A stretch of DNA of 8,158 nt, taken from NCBI GenBank assembly GCA_021825955.1, contig JAKAEH010000031.1, positions 1-8,158 on the forward strand, written 5' to 3'. The DNA comes from a bacterium (GTDB lineage: Bacteria; Patescibacteria; Microgenomatia; Levybacterales; UBA12049). Each line of letters begins with the position of its first letter. The first letter of the stretch is position 1. Below, piece by piece: positions 4,626 to 8,158 of the stretch. The translations under genes were made by a program, and so were the position numbers. Under the pieces are notes generated by a model. The model searched no databases and had not been told where the DNA came from. It saw nothing but the letters and a program-made list of their open reading frames with translations.

Positions 4626-6302
4626 TTATAAAATCAAAATGGAATCACCGTAAGTATAAAAAAGATAATCTCCTTCAAGGGCTTCCGTAAATATCCTCTT
4701 TAAGGGATTTAACCCAGAAAACGCCGCTGCTAAGGCCATAATTGGGGTTCTTGGATAAGCAAAATTTGTTAGAAGCATATCCGCAACTTTTAGCTTACTT
4801 CCTGGATATATAAAAATCCCGGTATCTCTATGAACACCGTGCTTTATATTACCACTGCCATTAATCTCTTTATTCAAAGACTCCAAAGTACGGGTTGATG
4901 ATGTTCCAACGGCCAATATTGGTCTACCTTGTTTTTTAAACTCTCTGAGCCGTTTTAAAATATCTTCCGAAACAATCATTTCTTCTGCATCCATATCGTG
5001 TTCATCGATATATTCAGTTTTAAAACTTTTCCAAGTTCCATACCCAATATGTAGCGTAACTTCGACAAACTCAATTCCTTTATTTTTCATTTGATTTATA
5101 AGTTTTGGGTAAAAATGAAGTCCAGCAGTTGGACATTCAATTGACCCTGGTATTTTTGCATAGCAATTTTGATAATCTCTATGATCAAGGTTATCTGGCA
5201 AACGTTCTGAATTAACATAAATTGGTATAGGAAGATACCCATGCTTTTCTAAAAATTCAGGTAGGGTTTTAATATTTTTGTCATGCGGAATAAGTTTTCC
5301 CACTCTGACATCCCTATTTACAACAGGTGCACCTTCAATAACGTACTTTCCTCCTTTTATTTCTATTGATTCACCTACCGCAGGTTTCCATGGGCACAGA
5401 GCATAAACTTCGTTTAAATTTGAATGCGAGGGATACATAACATGTAGATATGTTCCATCTTCAACGGCTTTTCTTAAAGATGCGTTTACAACTTTTGAGT
5501 TATTAACAACCACGACAGTTCCTTTAGGTAAAAGATCTACTATCTCTTCAAATCTGTGGTGAGAAATTATTTTTGTTTTTCGGTCATATACAATCAATTT
5601 ATGTTGACCATGAGGACGAGGTCGAATAGCAATTCTTTCTCTTGGAATTGAAAATTCAAAATCAGATGATAGTAACCTATTTTTATGTCCTTTTTTTACA
5701 ACCTTTGTTTTATCACTAAGCCAAGCAGCGAATTGAGAGAAAACAGACTCCTTTTCCCATTTTTTCCAAAGGGCATCTTTTTCTTGTTTGTTAAGTCCGG
5801 TTAAGGGTTTTTTATACCCAGATGGAATAAAAATTCTCCATAAATCAGACCATGCCTCCCCACTAGGAGTTTTATCGACTTTTGTATCCAGTATGCCTGC
5901 ATCACCTTTTTGAACAAATGTTCTCGGAACTCCGTCGGAATCAATATATGCAAGTGCACTCGTGAACCTGCAAGTTCTGTTTTTTAGATGTTTAGTTAAA
6001 GCAAGTATTCCTTCAACCCCTAATGTTTGCAAAACATATTTTATATAAGGCCCTGGGAAACCCTTCAATTCATCTATATGAAACGAACTATCTTCCACAA
6101 CAACCGGTTGCTTCAGTGTTTTAAAGGCCTGCATTGCTTTCGACAATGCCACAGCTTCGGCATTATTTGCTTGTGGCTCTACTAATGATAATTTCGTCTG
6201 AACCACATCAAATCCATATTTTTTAATATGATTTTGCATTGTTTTCACTTTCCCGGGATTTCCTGTAATAAAGTTAATAGTAATTCTTGTTTTCTTATTC
6301 AT
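4626..6302 (-). CDS. Fusion of divergent Ham1/ITPase domain and divergent QueA domain
   Basis: 558 residues. Residues 1-195 are a Ham1/RdgB non-canonical NTP pyrophosphatase: FITGNPGKVK (11-20), VVVEDSSFHIDELKGFPGPY (67-86) and IFIP (157-160). The usual FGYDP and the terminal SHR motif are absent (AWSDLWR and QFAAWL instead), so base recognition should differ. Residues 213-558 are a complete QueA fold, the AdoMet:tRNA ribosyltransferase-isomerase that makes epoxyqueuosine. Motifs are VVVVNNSKVVNA (263-274), CPTAGLHF (390-397), TLHIGYGTW (416-424), AVGTSSTRTLES (464-475) and IFIYPG (496-501). Changes from standard QueA include NNTRVIPAR to NNSKVVNAS, GAGTF to GYGTW and NFHLP to NFAYP, which suggests another acceptor than preQ1-tRNA. 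Its start overlaps the ASCH gene by 8 bp and the kinase gene follows after 1 nt. The open frame is continuous, so this is a real fusion and not two adjacent genes. Confidence 0.85.
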   Translation of the reverse strand: MNKKTRITINFITGNPGKVKTMQNHIKKYGFDVVQTKLSLVEPQANNAEAVALSKAMQAFKTLKQPVVVEDSSFHIDELKGFPGPYIKYVLQTLGVEGILALTKHLKNRTCRFTSALAYIDSDGVPRTFVQKGDAGILDTKVDKTPSGEAWSDLWRIFIPSGYKKPLTGLNKQEKDALWKKWEKESVFSQFAAWLSDKTKVVKKGHKNRLLSSDFEFSIPRERIAIRPRPHGQHKLIVYDRKTKIISHHRFEEIVDLLPKGTVVVVNNSKVVNASLRKAVEDGTYLHVMYPSHSNLNEVYALCPWKPAVGESIEIKGGKYVIEGAPVVNRDVRVGKLIPHDKNIKTLPEFLEKHGYLPIPIYVNSERLPDNLDHRDYQNCYAKIPGSIECPTAGLHFYPKLINQMKNKGIEFVEVTLHIGYGTWKSFKTEYIDEHDMDAEEMIVSEDILKRLREFKKQGRPILAVGTSSTRTLESLNKEINGSGNIKHGVHRDTGIFIYPGSKLKVADMLLTNFAYPRTPIMALAAAFSGLNPLKRIFTEALEGDYLFYTYGDSILIL

Positions 6303-6672
6303 ATTTTTCTTTCAATTTGAAATATATCCAAGCAACTGCATAACCTTTTGCTAAGTCTTTAGCAAACCAACTATTGTATGTTTTAATAAACTCTTCTGGA
6401 GTTTTATTTTGCCATTCCAAGGCAATTCGAATTAAATCTTCCTTAGTGGTAGTTTCAAAAGGTCTTATTTCTACTTTCAAAATCTGTGCTGTAGCAAATA
6501 TCTTGGGAACACCAAATCTAGGACCAAATGTAAAATCAACTTCGTTTGCTTCCATAATTCTATTTATCCACTTAAGGTTTCTAGGTCTTGGCTCAAGAGT
6601 CTTATTTCCCAACACAATATCGGGAACCGCATCTTTATAAAATTTTATTTGTGGACGATTTTTAGCTCCCAT
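6295..6672 (-). CDS. ASCH/PUA-like domain protein
   Basis: 125 residues from the ATG at 6670-6672. The ASCH signature GNKTLEPRPR (22-31; Lys24, Glu27, Arg29) is followed by a strand with FATAQILKVEIRPF, an acidic helix TTKEDLIRIALEW, and the closing strand AVAWIYFKL (112-120). ASCH proteins have a PUA-like fold that binds RNA or modified nucleosides, and one branch (YqfB) is an N4-acetylcytidine amidohydrolase. First gene of the minus operon, overlapping the Ham1-QueA gene by 8 bp. A GTG at 6709-6711 would give 13 more residues, but it lies beyond the likely promoter at 6702-6730, so the ATG is preferred. Function here is inferred only. Confidence 0.65.
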   Translation of the reverse strand: MGAKNRPQIKFYKDAVPDIVLGNKTLEPRPRNLKWINRIMEANEVDFTFGPRFGVPKIFATAQILKVEIRPFETTTKEDLIRIALEWQNKTPEEFIKTYNSWFAKDLAKGYAVAWIYFKLKEKYE

Positions 6673-6701
6673 AATATATATAAAATTCAAAAACTGAGTG
6701 A

Positions 6702-6730
6702 ATAATAACACTATAAGGCTAATTATTCAA
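6702..6730 (-). promoter_or_regulatory. Candidate promoter of the ASCH-Ham1/QueA-kinase operon
   Basis: On the minus strand TTGAAT (6730-6725), 17-nt spacer, TATTAT (6707-6702). It would start transcription about 20 nt before the ATG of the ASCH gene. In an AT-rich region such matches arise easily, so confidence is low. Confidence 0.35.
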
Positions 6731-6759
6731 CTTTTAAGCAAATATATTTTACTTTTATA

Positions 6760-6827
6760 TACTATTAATTCCCAAGAGTCTTAACATTGTTTTATTTTTG
6801 ATATAAGCATTATACCAATTAATAGTA
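6760..6827. repeat. 11-bp perfect inverted repeat in the AT-rich right end of the island
   Basis: TACTATTAATT (6760-6770) and AATTAATAGTA (6817-6827) are perfect inverted copies around a 46-nt loop. The region between the ASCH start and the lon stop (6673-6923) holds no gene. The repeat may be a regulator or recombinase arm site, or chance in AT-rich DNA. Confidence 0.35.
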
Positions 6828-6863
6828 GTCCTTAAAACTTAATATATAACGATAAAAATAATT

Positions 6864-6905
6864 AAAAAATAAGTCTTCTATCTTTGACCTGTGCAATATA
6901 GACTT
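6864..6905 (-). terminator. Probable intrinsic terminator of lon, provided by the island
   Basis: On the minus strand, about 19 nt after the lon stop, AAGTCT (6905-6900) pairs with AGACTT (6876-6871). A shifted pairing with a 3-nt bulge gives 8 base pairs (AAG plus TCTAT with ATAGA). An A and a run of six T follow (6869-6864), then more T-rich DNA. The stem is weak, but its position and U-run fit. It lies inside the island, so lon now ends on island sequence. Confidence 0.4.
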
Positions 6906-6923
6906 TTAATTCTATAGAAAAAA

Positions 6924-8158
6924 TTAGTCGACTGCGGGTGGGGATGTAGCGTGTAAAACTGGACGCGGCATTTCGGTTTTAGATTGCAAAGGTTTAGTTA
7001 AGGCAATCTGCAAAACTTCATCCATGTGCGTAACGAATTCAAAGTGCAAATCCTTTTTAACTTCCTTTGGTACGTCTTCTAAATCTTTTTTATTATCTTT
7101 TGGCAAAATTATTGTTTTTAATCCTGCTCTGTGAGCTGCAATTATCTTTTCTTTAACTCCGCCAATTTCCAAAGCTCTTCCGCGCAGTGTTACTTCCCCC
7201 GTCATTGCAACCGTTCTTTTAACCGGAATTTTAGTTAACGCCGAAACAATTGCGGTTGTGATTGCAAGCCCAGCAGATGGTCCGTCTTTGGGAACTGCTC
7301 CTTCGGGAACGTGTACATGAACATCAAGTTTTTGATAAAACTTTTCGTCAAGTCCTAAAGCTTTTGCTCTTGCCCTAATATAAGATAAGGCTGCCTGACA
7401 ACTTTCCTTCATAACATCTCCGAGTTGTCCGGTTAAGATTAGACTGCCTTTTCCGGGCATTAAAGCTACTTCTATAAACAGAATATCTCCCCCTGCTTCG
7501 GTCCATGCAAGACCCGTTGACATTCCTGTTTCGTCTTTTTTCTCAATCAACGTAGCAGAAATTTTTATCGGGCCTAAATATTTAGGAACATTTTTATTGG
7601 TAACAATAATTTTTTTGCTTTTACCTTCTGCAACAATTCTTGCAACTTTTCTTAAAATTGCGGCAATCTGTCGCTCAAGCGCTCTAACCCCTGCTTCCCT
7701 TGTGTAATGTTCTATAACAAATCTTATTGCACTATCTTCAAAAACAATTTCCTTTGACGAAAGTCCGTGCGCTTCCATCTGTTTTTTAAGAAGAAAGTCT
7801 TTTACTATCCTGAATTTCTCTTCCTGTGTATAACCCGCAAATTGGATTATTTCAAGTCTATCCCGAAGGGCCGGAGGAATAGTATCCAAAACATTTGCCG
7901 TAGTAACAAACATTACATCGGACAAATCAAAAGGTACTTCAAGATAATGGTCTGAAAATTGATTATTTTGTTCGGGATCCAGTGCTTCTAAAAGAGCCGA
8001 GGAAGGATCTCCTCTGAAATCTGCTCCCACCTTATCTATTTCATCGAGCATAAAAACGGGATTCTTTGTACCCGCGTCTTTTATTCCTTGAATGATTCTT
8101 CCGGGCAATGCTCCCACATACGTTCTTCTGTGGCCCCTTATTTCGGCTTCGTCTCTTA
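6924..8158 (-). CDS. lon: ATP-dependent protease LonA, N-terminal part beyond window edge
   Basis: The 411 codons seen are the second half of a bacterial LonA, a cytoplasmic hexameric AAA+ protease for damaged and regulatory proteins. The visible order is pore-side [14 protein letters not shown], Walker [12 protein letters not shown], sensor-1 TTAN, sensor-2 arginine in GVRALERQ, and the peptidase domain with catalytic Ser in PKDGPSAGL (codon 7275-7277) and catalytic Lys in GGVKEK (codon 7152-7154). The frame continues past the GTG at 8117 to the window edge, so that codon is internal. The last residues are unusual: after K-T-E-M-P-R-P-V-L the protein ends H-A-T-S-P-P-A-V-D, encoded by GC-rich DNA on the island side of the right repeat. 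The enzyme should stay active because the tail lies beyond the peptidase domain. Confidence 0.95.
   Translation of the reverse strand, partial: RDEAEIRGHRRTYVGALPGRIIQGIKDAGTKNPVFMLDEIDKVGADFRGDPSSALLEALDPEQNNQFSDHYLEVPFDLSDVMFVTTANVLDTIPPALRDRLEIIQFAGYTQEEKFRIVKDFLLKKQMEAHGLSSKEIVFEDSAIRFVIEHYTREAGVRALERQIAAILRKVARIVAEGKSKKIIVTNKNVPKYLGPIKISATLIEKKDETGMSTGLAWTEAGGDILFIEVALMPGKGSLILTGQLGDVMKESCQAALSYIRARAKALGLDEKFYQKLDVHVHVPEGAVPKDGPSAGLAITTAIVSALTKIPVKRTVAMTGEVTLRGRALEIGGVKEKIIAAHRAGLKTIILPKDNKKDLEDVPKEVKKDLHFEFVTHMDEVLQIALTKPLQSKTEMPRPVLHATSPPAVD
6955..6982 (+). repeat. lon: Right direct repeat (att-like core) inside the end of lon
   Basis: Second copy of the 28-bp repeat, differing from 1311-1338 only at 6960 (T versus G), a silent change in the lon frame. 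AAAAC (6955-6959) and GTTTT (6976-6980) form the short inverted arms. The copy codes for the last conserved residues of lon. Confidence 0.85.

Larger units (their letters stand above)
1311..6982. mobile_element. Genomic island inserted in the 3' end of lon, no recombinase visible
   Basis: The island is bounded by the 28-bp direct repeats, each carrying the last codons of lon. It holds seven genes in two convergent operons. They are visibly more AT-rich than lon and several are of archaeal character (L7Ae, PriS-like, BpsA, archaeal adenylate kinase). The AT-rich non-coding ends (1339-1443 and 6712-6923) are where arm sites might lie. No integrase, transposase or replication initiator is recognised, so the element may be a decayed one, one mobilised in trans, or one that uses the nuclease-primase fusion in an unknown way. 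Target duplication is seen; mobility is inferred. Confidence 0.7.

Noticed and set aside
6374..6640. Plus-strand open frame over the ASCH gene
   Set aside because: It is antisense to the ASCH gene, which sits in an operon with overlapping neighbours.
1311..6982. Assembly chimera of an archaeal contig in a bacterial one
   Set aside because: Not fully excluded, but both junctions lie in matching lon codons with a silent difference, and the displaced lon end with its stop is what real integration would leave.
1311..6982. Integrase, transposase or CRISPR array in the island
   Set aside because: No protein shows recombinase motifs, and there are no regularly spaced repeats.

Overview
The window looks like a piece of an AT-rich bacterial chromosome, most likely from a Candidate Phyla Radiation (Patescibacteria) lineage. 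The reasons are a bacterial LonA protease, a MarR/HlyD efflux pair behind a sigma70-like promoter, tRNA-Glu(CTC) with no encoded CCA, and few clear Shine-Dalgarno sequences. The phylum is an inference. The bacterial assignment of the two flanks is better supported.

Layout. Left flank (1-1310): a membrane-fusion (HlyD-type) efflux subunit cut by the window edge, a MarR repressor overlapping it in one operon, a palindromic operator on the MarR promoter, tRNA-Glu, and a short structured intergenic stretch. Right flank (6983-8158): the 3' part of lon on the minus strand, cut by the right edge. Between them lies an island of about 5.6 kb bounded by a 28-bp direct repeat (1311-1338 and 6955-6982, 27 of 28 identical). 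The right copy lies in the last codons of lon. The left copy still reads in the lon frame, its only mismatch is silent in a Pro codon, and it meets a stop two codons after the last shared codon pair. It therefore looks like the original lon C-terminus, displaced when a mobile element entered the end of lon. No integrase or transposase is visible.

Island cargo. Two operons face each other and overlap at their stop codons. The plus-strand operon encodes a SpeD-type pyruvoyl decarboxylase, an archaeal-type L7Ae RNA-binding protein, a fusion of a PD-(D/E)xK nuclease-like domain with a compact archaeo-eukaryotic primase (AEP/PriS-like) domain, and a BpsA-like aminopropyltransferase. The minus-strand operon encodes an ASCH-domain protein, a fusion of a divergent Ham1/ITPase domain with a divergent QueA (AdoMet ribosyltransferase-isomerase) domain, and an archaeal-type adenylate kinase. 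Several of these families are archaeal in character and unexpected next to LonA and MarR/HlyD.

How the genes may work together (inference). SpeD, BpsA and QueA all handle AdoMet or decarboxylated AdoMet. Ham1, adenylate kinase and AEP handle nucleotides. L7Ae and ASCH bind RNA or modified nucleosides. Together they suggest a mobile nucleotide or nucleic-acid modification module rather than plain polyamine synthesis. The gap between the L7Ae gene and the nuclease-primase gene holds a hairpin followed by a textbook-order kink-turn that ends 13 nt before the start codon, so L7Ae may control translation of its neighbour.
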